Shown here: positions 14,530 to 21,976 of the stretch, one piece after another
Layout of the letters: every line of letters starts with the position of its first letter
How positions within the stretch are numbered: the first letter of the stretch is position 1
From: Streptomyces sp. MMG1533
GTDB lineage: Bacteria > Actinomycetota > Actinomycetes > Streptomycetales > Streptomycetaceae
Direction of reading: 5' to 3'
Length of the DNA: 21,996 nucleotides
NCBI RefSeq assembly: GCF_001279775.1
Contig: NZ_LGDG01000012.1
Coordinates: 1-21,996, forward strand
Notes under the pieces: generated by a model
The model's database searches: none
The model's input: only the letters and a program-made list of their open reading frames with translations
Told to the model about the DNA's origin: nothing
Translations under genes and position numbers: made by a program

Positions 14530-15347
14530 GTGAACCGCCGAGACCTGATCAAGGCCGCAGTCGCTGCGGGAGCCGCGAGCTTACCGATGTCGCTGGTGGC
14601 GAGTTCCCTGCCCGCCCACGCGGCGGACGTGCCGTGGAATTCGCCCGGAGCCGGAAACCCGATCGTGCCCGGGTTCTTCGCCGACCCGAGCATCTACGTG
14701 ATCAACGGCGTCTACCACCTGTACTGCACCACCGACGGCTACGGCTGGGACAGCCCCGCGCCCACCGTGTGGACGTCGACGGACCTGGTGCGCTGGTCAA
14801 ACGCCCCGCTGCCGCTGAGCCCTGCCCCGAACGTGTTCTGGGCACCCAGCCTGGCCACGAAGAACGGCAAGTACTACCTGTCATGTTGTACGCGACGACC
14901 AGCGACTTCAGGACCTTCAGCGCGGCGAAGACCTGGTTCGACCCGGGCCACTCCGTCATCGACTCCACGGTGATCAAGAACAACGGCACGTACTACCGGC
15001 TCAACAAGGACGCGCGAGACGGCGGCACGTGCAGCAACTTCATCACCGAGGACAAGTCGACCACCGTCCTGAACACCCGGTACTCCGTGGTCGCCGACTG
15101 CATCGGCAGAGGCTCGATCAGCCGGGGCGAGGGCCCGCTGGTGCTCAAGTCGAACACCGAGAACAAGTGGTACCAGTTCATCGACGAGTACGGTGCGCGC
15201 GGCTACATCCCCTTCGAGACCACCGACCTCAATTCCGGCAAGTGGACCCTGTCTTCCAACTACGCTCTCCCCTCCAAGCCCCGTCACGGCACCGTACTGC
15301 CGGTCACGCAGGCCGAGTACGACCGGCTGAAGAACCAGTACGGGTGA
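14530..15347 (+). pseudogene. GH43-type glycoside hydrolase, broken in the middle
   Basis: A GTG start follows a perfect GGAGGAA site. Residues 1-31 are a Tat signal (NRRDLIKAAVAAG, ending AHA). The first part shows the GH43 five-bladed propeller start: GFFADPSIYVINGVYHLY with the catalytic-base Asp, then VWTSTDLVRW and VFWAPSLATKNGKYYLS. At about 14880 the frame changes and the protein continues LYATTSDFRTFSAAKTW, HSVIDSTVIKNNGTYYRLN, SRGEGPLVLKS and PRHGTVLPVTQAEYDRL to a stop at 15345-15347. A deletion with frameshift, or a junction of two GH43 genes, explains this. An intact relative would be an exported arabinosidase-like enzyme acting on plant polymers. As it stands the first frame ends in about 30 random residues. 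Confidence 0.75.
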
Positions 15348-15351
15348 CTGT

Positions 15352-15365
15352 CACGGCCGGCCGTG
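15352..15365. repeat. Short perfect palindrome after the GH43 remnant
   Basis: CACGGCCGGCCGTG is a 14-base palindrome beginning five bases after the stop codon; it may be part of the terminator region. Confidence 0.35.
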
Positions 15366-15376
15366 CCATGACCGCG

Positions 15377-15393
15377 ACGACGCGGGGCGTCGT
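15377..15393 (+). terminator. Tight hairpin after the GH43 remnant
   Basis: ACGACGC and GCGTCGT enclose GGG, a 7-bp perfect stem 30 bases after the stop. Together with the hairpin at 15412 it separates this gene from the convergent membrane-protein gene. Confidence 0.5.
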
Positions 15394-15411
15394 GGACGGC
15401 GTAAGAACTGA

Positions 15412-15429
15412 CCGCCCTGTGGAGGGCGG
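15412..15429. terminator. Second hairpin in the convergent gap
   Basis: CCGCCCT and AGGGCGG enclose GTGG. The perfect 7-bp stem lies between convergent genes and could serve either strand. Confidence 0.5.
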
Positions 15430-15496
15430 CGACAGGTAGGGCCTCAGCCGGTGCCGCGCGTCGCAGCCGTCTCTTCGCGTCTCGGTTCGTTCCCTG

Positions 15497-16123
15497 TCAG
15501 CCCGTCGTCACGGACCGGCGGTCCCTGGCGGCGGGTGTGCTCCTCGCGGTGCCCCAGGCGAGCAGAGCGAAGCCCAGGGCGAAGCCGAGCATGGTCCATA
15601 CGCCGCGGGGCCAGAAGATGTGGCTGTCCACGAAGAACCAGCCGGCCACGAGCAGTATCACCGTGCCGGGGACAACGCGCGCGCCGTGCTTGGGGAAGAG
15701 CGCGATCGCAGTGGCCACCACGGCGCCTATGAGGGCGTAGGCGCCGGCCTGCCCGAGCGCCTCACCGGTGTGGTAGAGCGGGCGCTTGATCGGGCCCAGG
15801 GCCGCTGTCTCGGCGGTGTGCTCGACCGCGGTTCCGGCCGCGATGCCGGCCACCGCGTCGAGGCCCGTGTAGTAGGCCGCGTAGACGAACGCTCCCGCCC
15901 AGGCCGTCACCGTGGCGATGCCGGCCAGGTCGGGGCGTGGGCGGTGCCATAGGGGGACGAGAAGGCCGATCGTGAGCAGCGGAAACACCGGCAACAGGGC
16001 GATGTGTAATTGTGTCCACTCCGCTGCCGTCGACCTTGACAGCCCATGCGGGTGTGTGACGCCGGCCGCAGCCAGCACAAGGGGCGCGGCGATAACCAGG
16101 ATGATCTTTCTGATGGTCAACAC
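15497..16123 (-). CDS. Multi-pass membrane protein, function unknown
   Basis: The 208-residue product from GTG 16123 has about six membrane segments: IILVIAAPLVLAAAGV, LHIALLPVFPLLTIGLLVPL, IATVTAWAGAFVYAAYYTG, LGQAGAYALIGAVVATAIAL, VPGTVILLVAGWFFV and MLGFALGFALLAWGTA. Between the first two lies THPHGLSRSTA, a His-containing loop. The tail is basic (ARDRRSVTTG), probably cytoplasmic. The frame is open far upstream but without membrane or other protein character, so the GTG just before the first hydrophobic segment is chosen; its ribosome site is weak. A deleted paralog lies at 9047-9245. I do not recognise the family or a substrate. Confidence 0.7.
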   Translation of the reverse strand: MLTIRKIILVIAAPLVLAAAGVTHPHGLSRSTAAEWTQLHIALLPVFPLLTIGLLVPLWHRPRPDLAGIATVTAWAGAFVYAAYYTGLDAVAGIAAGTAVEHTAETAALGPIKRPLYHTGEALGQAGAYALIGAVVATAIALFPKHGARVVPGTVILLVAGWFFVDSHIFWPRGVWTMLGFALGFALLAWGTARSTPAARDRRSVTTG

Positions 16124-16792
16124 GTTGCGATCGTAGGCGCGTTGTGTCGGTTGAGCCGGGCACGTAAGGGGTTCGTAAGACATACGGTGCAGAAGTCCGC
16201 CGGCCCGGTCGGTTGCCCACGTGATGGCACACGCGGCGGACGGCCACCCGCCGAGACACAGGCATGCAGACGATTCAGGACGCGGCGTCGCCCAGACGTA
16301 GCGTCGCCGGGCAAACACCTTGAACGTGGTCCGGCAGCCCTTCAATAGGTCGCTGTGAACGGTGAGTTCGCGGATGCGGGATGTACTGACCCTGTTCCGG
16401 GTGGCACGGCTGGATGTCCGGGCGTCGCCGACACCGGATTCGCCGCCCCGGCCTGGTTCGCCGAACTGCCCCGCGCGCGCCTCCCTGGACGACACAGTCG
16501 CCCTCGTCGAGTCCACCATCGCGTGCCCCACCCGACGAACTCCCCGACGGCCTCTTCCCCCAACTCAACTTGCTCCGGGTCCTCTTCGGCACCAGCGTTC
16601 CGCTGACCCCTCAGCCGTCACCTCGGGCAGTAGCTACCTCCTCACCGGCACCGCAGGAACCGCTGTCGTCCGTCGGTCCGGCACGGTCGGCCTCACTCTC
16701 ACCACCGTCTTCCGCTGGTACATCACCATGCGGCCCGCCGAGTACCATCGACCGGATCCCGTCGTTGTGCGCGATTGAGGTCGGAGCGTATT
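16124..16792. other. Gene-poor stretch, possible frameshifted remnant
   Basis: No intact gene is supported. On the plus strand, protein-like bits appear in successive frames: DTGFAAPAWFAELPRARL (about 16430-16485), DDTVALVESTIACP (about 16487-16530) and DELPDGLFPQLNLLRVLFG (about 16530-16590). Such frame hopping suggests an old gene damaged by indels. Its family is not recognised. Confidence 0.35.
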
Positions 16793-17767
16793 GGCCTGGC
16801 GGGTTGTCTGGTGGGTGATCACCTCTCGGCGGTGCGGTCGGAGACCAGGGCTGCCACAGCCGAGTAGCTCTCGTCGAAGTACTCGCGGCGTCCGAGGTAC
16901 CGCTGGAGTGTCCGCCACTGCTTGTGTTCGGCGTTGGCGTGCTCGACGCAGATTCGTTCTGATGACTGCTGGTGGCGGGCGGCACCCCACGCTGCGAGAG
17001 TTTCGGGCGGGGCGTCCTTTTTCGGCTTCAGGGGTGGGGCCTGGACCTGGTCGGGGAACTGCCTGGCCAGGCCGCAGTAGCCGGCATCGGCTTTAGCCTT
17101 GACCGCGGGGTATCGCTCGAACAAGTCGCAGATGCCCTCAGTTTTCACCGCAGTCTGGTCGTGCATCCGGCCGGGCCGGAACGCGCCGGCCCAGAGGGTG
17201 CGGCCCTGCTCGTCGGTGACGACGGTGACCTTCTTGGCGTTCTGTCGCATCTTCCCCGAGACGAACGCTCGCCGTCCTGGCCGGTTCGCCCCGCGGCGGC
17301 GCACCCGGATCTCGGTGCCATCCAACCGCAGTTCCACGCCTTCGGCCGCGGCGTAGGCGAAGACGTCCTCCAAGGTGCGAAGCCGCAGGTCTAGGTGTCC
17401 TGGTACAGCGAAGCCCCGGGCAGCCGGCAGTGGACGGATCTCATGGACGGCCCGGGTGATCGTTGAGCGGTCCACGCCGTAGAGAACAGCCAGAGCTGCA
17501 TGAGGAAGCTGGAACCGCAGGACGACCAGGGTGGCGATGATCCGGTCGGTGAACACCAACTGATGGTTCGGGCCGGCTCCGACTGCCCTCAGACGGCCGC
17601 GACCCCTGCGGTTGTGCAGTCGACCCTCCTCGGATGCCATCCACGCATGAGCCAACTCGCCGATCAGCGCGCCGAGTCGACGGTGCTGAAGTCCGGTGAA
17701 GACGGGATGGGACAAGGCCGTGCGGCCAAGGTATTGCGTCATATGAACACCCAACCCGCACGGCGCC
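16793..17767 (-). mobile_element. IS112-like insertion sequence (IS5 family)
   Basis: A single full-length transposase is framed by imperfect inverted ends: GGCCTGGCGGGTTG at 16793-16806 against GGCGCCGTGCGGGTTG read from 17767 on the other strand. The ends are tentative because the match is partial, and no target duplication was identified. The length of about 975 bases is normal for small IS5-family elements. Confidence 0.55.
16819..17742 (-). CDS. IS5-family transposase, IS112-like
   Basis: The 307-residue protein starts MTQYLGRTALSHPVFTGL. An N-terminal helix-turn-helix (HAALAVLYGVDRSTITRAVH) precedes the DDE_Tnp_4-type core. Likely catalytic residues lie in ELRLDGTEIRVRRRG (first Asp), KADAGYCGLARQFP (second Asp) and ICVEHANAEHKQWR (Glu). 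SGKMRQNAKKVTVVTDEQG and RPGRMHDQTAVK between them are standard for this group, known from IS112 of Streptomyces albus. The protein looks complete and could be active. A TTG twelve bases upstream is a possible alternative start. Confidence 0.9.
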   Translation of the reverse strand: MTQYLGRTALSHPVFTGLQHRRLGALIGELAHAWMASEEGRLHNRRGRGRLRAVGAGPNHQLVFTDRIIATLVVLRFQLPHAALAVLYGVDRSTITRAVHEIRPLPAARGFAVPGHLDLRLRTLEDVFAYAAAEGVELRLDGTEIRVRRRGANRPGRRAFVSGKMRQNAKKVTVVTDEQGRTLWAGAFRPGRMHDQTAVKTEGICDLFERYPAVKAKADAGYCGLARQFPDQVQAPPLKPKKDAPPETLAAWGAARHQQSSERICVEHANAEHKQWRTLQRYLGRREYFDESYSAVAALVSDRTAER

Positions 17768-17856
17768 CTTCACGACACTGCGCACCCGCTGCGCCTGCCG
17801 CGCAACATGACGTCGATCTGCTCTCCGTCGCTTGCGGTTGCGGCGATGCGGGCGGC

Positions 17857-18303
17857 TCAGAAGGTATCGAGCGCGCCCACGGCCGCACGGATGTGGGCCG
17901 GCCCGAGACGCGGCCGCTCTCCGGCGCACCACCAGGAGAGCTGCTCCTCCGCCTCGCGCGCATGCATGCCCAGGTTGTGTTCGACGCACAGGGGCCACGC
18001 CTGCCCCAGACGCTCAGCGACGGTATCCTGCGCGGCGTCGGCGACGATCGCCAAGGCATGAGCAAGGTCTTTGGCCACCTTTGGGTACAGGTGACCGCCG
18101 TGCCACTCGCCATTGGCCAGCGCAACGTAGACATACTCCGGCTCGTCCGCCTCGTAGGAAGGCTGGGCCACCAGTTGCAGGGGCCCCTGCTCAGGAAGAG
18201 TCACTGCCAAGTCCCGGTTGAGGAGCGCAAGAGCCTCGTCCCACAAGGGGTACTCGCCCAGCGAGACGCGACGGAGCCCGGGACTGTCGAAGAGAGCATG
18301 CAT
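17857..18303 (-). CDS. Hypothetical cytoplasmic protein, 148 residues
   Basis: The ATG at 18303 has GGAGG eight bases upstream, which decides against the longer frame. The acidic protein reads MHALFDSPGLRRVSLGEYPL, LPEQGPLQLVAQPSYEADEP, EWHGGHLYPKVAKDLAHALA and QAWPLCVEHNLGMHAREAEE, and ends RAAVGALDTF. There is no signal or membrane segment. The VEHNLGMHAREA and WWCAGE stretches with His and Cys might bind metal, but I do not recognise the family. It lies between an IS and a TetR remnant and is transcribed in the same direction as both. Confidence 0.7.
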   Translation of the reverse strand: MHALFDSPGLRRVSLGEYPLWDEALALLNRDLAVTLPEQGPLQLVAQPSYEADEPEYVYVALANGEWHGGHLYPKVAKDLAHALAIVADAAQDTVAERLGQAWPLCVEHNLGMHAREAEEQLSWWCAGERPRLGPAHIRAAVGALDTF

Positions 18304-18374
18304 AGGGCCATCCTCCACTACGGACGGCCGACCCCAATCGCGCACCAGGTCGTATAAGGGTGATTCGATCCCGC

Positions 18375-18394
18375 GTCAGCTTCTCGTAAGAACT
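18375..18394 (+). repeat. Solitary copy of the MITE-like end
   Basis: GTCAGCTTCTCGTAAGAACT matches the inverted ends of the 9550-9914 segment in 16-18 of 20 bases. It lies about 40 bases beyond the stop of the truncated TetR gene. No second end is visible nearby. Confidence 0.45.
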
Positions 18395-18433
18395 TCTGTT
18401 CGCTCCGGAGAGCTCAGTGACGGTCCGGTCGGC

Positions 18434-18727
18434 TCATCCGGAGGTGAGCAGGCCCCGCAGGACGATGTCGAGCGCGGCGTCGAGGCTGACGGGCAGGTCG
18501 AAGGGCGGAGGTTCCTCCCGGATCCAGCGCAGGACCGAGGAGAAGTAGCAGGACGCGAGCAGGGCGCCGGCCTGGGTGGAGTCGACCGTCCGCCGGATTT
18601 CGCCGCGCCGCTGCCCCTCGAGGTCGAGAAGAAGCGCACGCTGCGCGCGGCCAGCGTGCTGTCTCTCGCCAGGTGTGATCTCGGATGCGGCCGGAGTTGG
18701 TGTAGTAATCGGGGCGGGAACGGTCAT
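18434..18727 (-). pseudogene. TetR regulator C-terminus fused to a foreign start
   Basis: From ATG 18727, preceded by GAGGAGAACGAGC, the 97-residue frame reads MTVPAPITTPTPAASEITPG and then ERQHAGRAQRALLLDLEGQR, TQAGALLASCYFSSVLRWIR and PVSLDAALDIVLRGLLTSG. The latter parts are the ligand-binding C-terminal helices of a TetR protein. The N-terminal helix-turn-helix (about 50 residues) and most of the core are missing. The first 20 residues, rich in Pro and Thr, look like the start of another protein, with a good ribosome site. A deletion joined that start in frame with the TetR tail. The product could be made but cannot bind DNA as a TetR regulator. Confidence 0.65.
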
Positions 18728-19098
18728 GCTCGTTCTCCTCATCAGGGTGGCTATTGGCAGCAGGCGGCGCGACTCAGAGGTCCGAGACCGGGTCGAGTTC
18801 ACACTCGGGGTACTGGCTGGGCCCGCCGGCCTTCTCGAACGGCGCATTGATCGTGGGTGAGTGGTGACGCGGGGCGACTCGCACTCCTCTGCCGGACCGT
18901 GTGGGCGAGGCGGGCGAGCACACGTCGGATACCGACCGGATCAAGGAAATCGCTGTAAGGCACCGTGACGGGACGATGAAATCGGATCACTCACGGTTCA
19001 CTCATCCACGCAACCGGCAGCGGCCTTTCCCCCTCACTGGCTCGACTTGGGGTAAGGAAATGCCGGGCTGACGAGTGGACGCCGGTGCCGACGAACGG
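18728..19098. other. Intergenic stretch without a supported gene
   Basis: The region between the TetR chimera and the methyltransferase has no frame with a recognisable protein and no strong hairpin. It may hold the promoter of the chimera (just above 18727). Confidence 0.4.
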
Positions 19099-19704
19099 TC
19101 ACAAGGTCCGGTGGCGCGGGTTGGACAGGAACAGCGTGGTGTGTCTGCCGAGCCAGCAGCGTTTCTGTTCGGCCCAGCCGTTCTGGAGGTCCTGCACTTG
19201 TTCCTCGGTGAAGCCACGCTGCCAGGGCCTCTCGTCCGGTTCGCCCCGGCGCTCGGACCAGACACGAACAAGGACGTACAACTGCCCGCCAGGGCGCAAC
19301 CAACGGCGAGCGTCGACCATGAAACGGGGGTGGTCGATGAACGGCAGGATGTTGCGGCAAACGATGAGGTCGAGCGAGCCGGGCTGCAGTCGAGGCGGGA
19401 TTGCCCCCGCGTCGAAATCGTGCACACCGTAGTGCAGCCGACCGTTGACGCCTTGCCGATGCGCGGTCCGGATCGCGATCGGCGAGAAGTCCAGGCCCAG
19501 CACGTCGTAGCCCCAACGGGAGAGCTGTCGGCTGAAGCTGCCGATGCCGCAGCCGACGTCGAGTACGGATGCCCCGGCGTGCGGGTTAACGTGCTGGAGA
19601 AAGCGGTCGACCTCGGCGTCGGTCACGAGGCGGTCTATGGCCCGACCCTCGCTGTACCAGGCATCCCACTGGTCGGGACTGAGGCGATGCAACAGCGACC
19701 TCAT
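19099..19704 (-). CDS. Class I SAM-dependent methyltransferase
   Basis: The 201-residue protein has the Rossmann-type methyltransferase order: motif I ASVLDVGCGIGSFSRQL at about 46-62 that binds SAM, GYDVLGLDFSPIAI with the acidic ribose contact, LDLIVCRNILPFID (motif IV) and RWLRPGGQLYVLVRVW (motif VI). The C-terminus (RGFTEEQVQDLQNGWAEQKR) is a family-specific cap. The substrate is unknown; small molecule or peptide is possible. The ATG overlaps the stop of the 84-residue gene upstream (ATGA, 19701-19704) and has an AGGA site, so the two are coupled. It is the last gene of the compact minus-strand cluster starting at 21182. Confidence 0.88.
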   Translation of the reverse strand: MRSLLHRLSPDQWDAWYSEGRAIDRLVTDAEVDRFLQHVNPHAGASVLDVGCGIGSFSRQLSRWGYDVLGLDFSPIAIRTAHRQGVNGRLHYGVHDFDAGAIPPRLQPGSLDLIVCRNILPFIDHPRFMVDARRWLRPGGQLYVLVRVWSERRGEPDERPWQRGFTEEQVQDLQNGWAEQKRCWLGRHTTLFLSNPRHRTL

Positions 19705-19955
19705 GCTGCGTCCTGCGGGTCATGAGTCGAAGCCGAGGCCGCCCCGTTCCCCGAAGTCGGCGGGCGGGAGAGCCGGTGGAAGCGGGAGAGGTTGAAGCCG
19801 CCACCCTGCACCTCGCCGGCGGGGACAGCGAAGAGATCGAGTCCGGCCTCACTGGGCGGTTCCGGGGCGGCCTCCTGGATGGCGAGGAGAGCCTCGCCAT
19901 GCTCGCGGTGCGGCAGGAGCCGCGGTGCCAGGTCGGTGTGTCCCTCGAATGTCAT
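19701..19955 (-). CDS. 84-residue protein of unknown function, coupled to the methyltransferase
   Basis: The frame starts ATG 19955 and ends in the ATGA overlap with the methyltransferase. It reads MTFEGHTDLAPRLLPHREHG, then the acidic EALLAIQEAAPEPPSEAGLD, then LFAVPAGEVQGGGFNLSRFH and RLSRPPTSGNG, and ends Ala/Ser-rich. The acidic front, the triple Gly and the Ser/Arg/aromatic segment recall a leader-core layout of a ribosomal peptide precursor, but no Cys is present and no known precursor family fits. Coupling to the methyltransferase makes a substrate or partner role plausible. It may equally be a small structural protein. Function unknown. Confidence 0.55.
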   Translation of the reverse strand: MTFEGHTDLAPRLLPHREHGEALLAIQEAAPEPPSEAGLDLFAVPAGEVQGGGFNLSRFHRLSRPPTSGNGAASASTHDPQDAA

Positions 19956-19968
19956 GGTCGGCCCCTGG

Positions 19969-20067
19969 TCAGGTGAAGTTGAAGGTGATGGCGAGCACGG
20001 CGAACACGGTGGCGATGAGGAGGACCTGGGCGCTGATCTGCCTCCAGCCCCAGCCCTTCTTGTCCAT
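19969..20067 (-). CDS. Small single-span membrane peptide (32 residues), or a C-terminal remnant
   Basis: The minus strand encodes MDKKGWGWRQISAQ followed by a hydrophobic span (VLLIATVFAVLAITFNFT) and a TGA, 13 bases before the next gene. A Lys/Trp/Arg-rich start gives an inside-facing N-terminus. The same frame upstream reads RRPLRW back to the stop of the gene at 20086, so it could also be the tail of a larger membrane protein that was deleted. There is no strong ribosome site; translation could be coupled to the preceding stop 18 bases away. Confidence 0.45.
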   Translation of the reverse strand: MDKKGWGWRQISAQVLLIATVFAVLAITFNFT

Positions 20068-20085
20068 CCAGCGCAGCGGACGCCT

Positions 20086-20706
20086 TCAAGTCGGCGCAGT
20101 AGGCTCCTCGGGGATCACGAGGTGTACGAACGCCTGGTACCGCTCGCCCAGATGCTTGATCACGGCGCGGTACTCGTCGTCATCGGAGCTGATGTTGTGC
20201 CGGTCGAGGACGATCACACCCTCTGCGAATGCGCCTCGGATCTGTCGGTCGACTTCCCTCCATCCAGGGCGCTGCCAGGGGGGCGTGTAGACGCTCCGGC
20301 CCGTGCGCGAGCCGGGGAAGTACGTCGTGGGCACGGGTACGGCAACATCGTGGAGCCTTGCTCCTATCGCGTAGCCGTGCTGCTCCGCCTCGGCATGGAG
20401 GGTGTTCCAGTCCTCGTCGGGGCTGGCCCCCGGACTCGGCACCAAGCTGTACGCCAGGACGCGAAGCTGCCGGTCGCTGCTTTGACGGTCGCGTTTTCCG
20501 ACAGCCTCTCGATGGAAGTGCTGGCGGAGCTTACGGAGCTGCCCATTGTGCGACTGGCGCTCCAAAGGGTCGGGACCACTGTGCCGCCCCCGGATCTGGC
20601 CAGCATTCGGCCAGCTGCCGGATGACTGCACCTCCAGACCCAGACCATGGTCGGCCACGGGGCTCAACACGTCGGATCCAACGTTGGTTGCGCCGTGCGG
20701 CGACAT
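20086..20706 (-). CDS. Hypothetical protein with resolvase-like C-terminal domain
   Basis: From ATG 20706, with TACGGAGG upstream, the 206-residue protein has a poorly structured first 75 residues rich in His, Ser and Gly. A compact domain follows: LRVLAYSLVPSPGASPDEDW, TLHAEAEQHGYAIGARLHDV, REVDRQIRGAFAEGVIVLDR and YRAVIKHLGERYQAFVHLVI, ending PEEP. The pattern of a short strand, a helix with AEQHGY, then VIVLDRHNIS recalls the serine-resolvase fold, but the usual catalytic Ser region is not evident. Its start overlaps the end of the HATPase gene by 43 bases, so the two are co-transcribed. Such proteins occur next to HATPase/XRE pairs in Streptomyces; the role is unknown. Confidence 0.65.
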   Translation of the reverse strand: MSPHGATNVGSDVLSPVADHGLGLEVQSSGSWPNAGQIRGRHSGPDPLERQSHNGQLRKLRQHFHREAVGKRDRQSSDRQLRVLAYSLVPSPGASPDEDWNTLHAEAEQHGYAIGARLHDVAVPVPTTYFPGSRTGRSVYTPPWQRPGWREVDRQIRGAFAEGVIVLDRHNISSDDDEYRAVIKHLGERYQAFVHLVIPEEPTAPT

Positions 20707-21182
20707 GGGGGTGCCTCCGTAAGAGTGGGAATGACCGCATATGTAGTCCGGCCGCTGTCGGCCACGCCCCACCGATGCGACAGGTGTGCGACTAGGAGCA
20801 GCCCTCGCCCGCCCAGGTCGTTGGCACCTGCGCGTCGTCGCTTGGCAGGGGTGGTGCTTCCGTCCGTGACCTCGATCCGGAGCTGGTGGTTGCCGTACAG
20901 CACCCGCAGACCCACAGCCCCAGAGCCGTGACTGATCGCGTTAGTCACCAACTCTGAGACGACAAGCTGGGCGTCTTCTGCCGGGGCGTCCGGCAGGGCC
21001 CACTGCCTCAGCACGGCTGCTGTGGTGCCTCGTGCTTGAGCGACGTGAATACTCGCCGGCGCCATGACCATCTCGAAGGCACGGGATGCCAGCGGAGACA
21101 CGGCCGGCACGCTGCTGGCGGCGGTGGGCCCGCCGTCGGTCATCCCAGGTTGGGGAGGCGTTGCTGCCCGGTGCGTGGTCAT
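20664..21182 (-). CDS. HATPase_c-type ATP-binding protein (anti-sigma factor RsbW-like)
   Basis: The 172-residue protein has the GHKL ATPase motifs of RsbW/SpoIIAB-like kinases: N-box LVVSELVTNAISHGSGAV, G1-like RIEVTDGSTTPAK and G2 NDLGGRGLLLVAHLSHRWGV. In Streptomyces many such proteins bind regulators or sigma factors, some phosphorylating antagonists. The start ATG 21182 is chosen because upstream codons show no similarity; its ribosome site is weak. The C-terminal tail (PCRRTAQPTLDPTC) overlaps the next gene. The gene is divergent from an XRE regulator across G-rich repeats, an arrangement common in Streptomyces, where the two proteins often work as a pair. Confidence 0.85.
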   Translation of the reverse strand: MTTHRAATPPQPGMTDGGPTAASSVPAVSPLASRAFEMVMAPASIHVAQARGTTAAVLRQWALPDAPAEDAQLVVSELVTNAISHGSGAVGLRVLYGNHQLRIEVTDGSTTPAKRRRAGANDLGGRGLLLVAHLSHRWGVADSGRTTYAVIPTLTEAPPCRRTAQPTLDPTC

Positions 21183-21217
21183 GTGCCCATCGCACCGTGG
21201 TGTCGTGATCCGGAACA

Positions 21218-21258
21218 GGGGAAACCTGAGGGGGAAAACTTTGTCAAGGGGGGAAAAC
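21218..21258 (+). promoter_or_regulatory. G-rich direct repeats between HATPase and XRE genes
   Basis: GGGGAAAC (21218-21225), GGGGGAAAAC (21230-21239) and GGGGGGAAAAC (21248-21258) follow one another in the divergent promoter region. They are probable operator repeats for the XRE protein. TTGTCA at 21241-21246 could be a -35 element. Confidence 0.5.
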
Positions 21259-21310
21259 GAGGGGGGAGTTGGGGTCAGGATTGGATTCCCCACCGATAGA
21301 GGTCACACTC

Positions 21311-21976
21311 ATGGCAGCAGATCCGTTCGCCCAACTACTCCGTCAGCTGCGCCGTAATGCGGACCGATCGCAGGATGAGCAGGCGGATGCGATCAACGCG
21401 GCCTCGGGCCGGGCGACGGTGACCCGCCGAGAGGTCAGTCGGTACGAGAACGGTGAGAACGTCCCTACGAACCACACACTTGGGCACATCGCTGTGGCCT
21501 GCGGCGTCCCGTTGGAGCCGCTCCTGCGGGAGGCAAAGGCCGCCCGAGTCAGGCGGAGGAAGAAGGGCGACGCTGAAGGGGAGGACCTGGACGACGTGAA
21601 GCGCCGAACGCTGCTGGGAGGCGCCATCGTCGGCGCAGCTGCCGCTGCCGAGCCTTGGGGCCGACTCGCCTACGCGCTCAGCAAGGGAGCCAGGATCGAC
21701 CCCGAGTCCGCGTCTGTACTCATCGATCACGCGGCCGAGTTGCATGTGGACGAGCTGAGTGAAAGCGCACGCAGTTTGCAGAACCGGGTCGAGTCTCACC
21801 TGGACGCGATCACGGCGGCCCTTCCTCGTGCTGGCGGCCACGAGCGAGCGCTGACCATCGCGGCGGGAGAAACCGCGGCCCTTGCCGGATGGGTCGCGGT
21901 TGCGTCCAGGGAAGTGGTGTACGGGTTCGACCTGATCCGGGGGTTTGCTCCGGCATTGGGGATGGTGCCCGCATAG
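21311..21976 (+). CDS. XRE family helix-turn-helix regulator, probably truncated
   Basis: The ATG at 21311 has GAGG eight bases upstream. Residues 8-75 form an XRE/Cro-C1 helix-turn-helix (FAQLLRQLRRNADRSQDEQA, VTRREVSRYENGENVPTNHT, CGVPLEPLLREAKAA). A linker (KRRTLLGGAIVGAAAAAEP) and helical repeats (AELHVDELSESARSLQNRVE, AALPRAGGHERALTIAAGET) follow, as in long Streptomyces XRE regulators with TPR-like C-terminal domains. After AALAGWVAV the sequence loses the expected helices, and the frame stops after only 221 residues, while relatives usually exceed 350. A rearrangement at about 21895 is likely. The DNA-binding part is intact, so it might still bind the G-rich repeats upstream. Confidence 0.75.
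   Translation: MAADPFAQLLRQLRRNADRSQDEQADAINAASGRATVTRREVSRYENGENVPTNHTLGHIAVACGVPLEPLLREAKAARVRRRKKGDAEGEDLDDVKRRTLLGGAIVGAAAAAEPWGRLAYALSKGARIDPESASVLIDHAAELHVDELSESARSLQNRVESHLDAITAALPRAGGHERALTIAAGETAALAGWVAVASREVVYGFDLIRGFAPALGMVPA

Noticed and set aside
18799..18990. 63-codon minus-strand frame with a DFLDPVGIRRVLAR stretch recalling a STAS domain
   Set aside because: The resemblance covers only about ten residues, and the frame lacks a good start and the rest of the domain.
19701..19955. Firm call of a lanthipeptide, lasso or other RiPP precursor
   Set aside because: There is no Cys, no lasso leader motif and no cyclase, protease or transporter nearby; only the size and coupling to a methyltransferase point that way.
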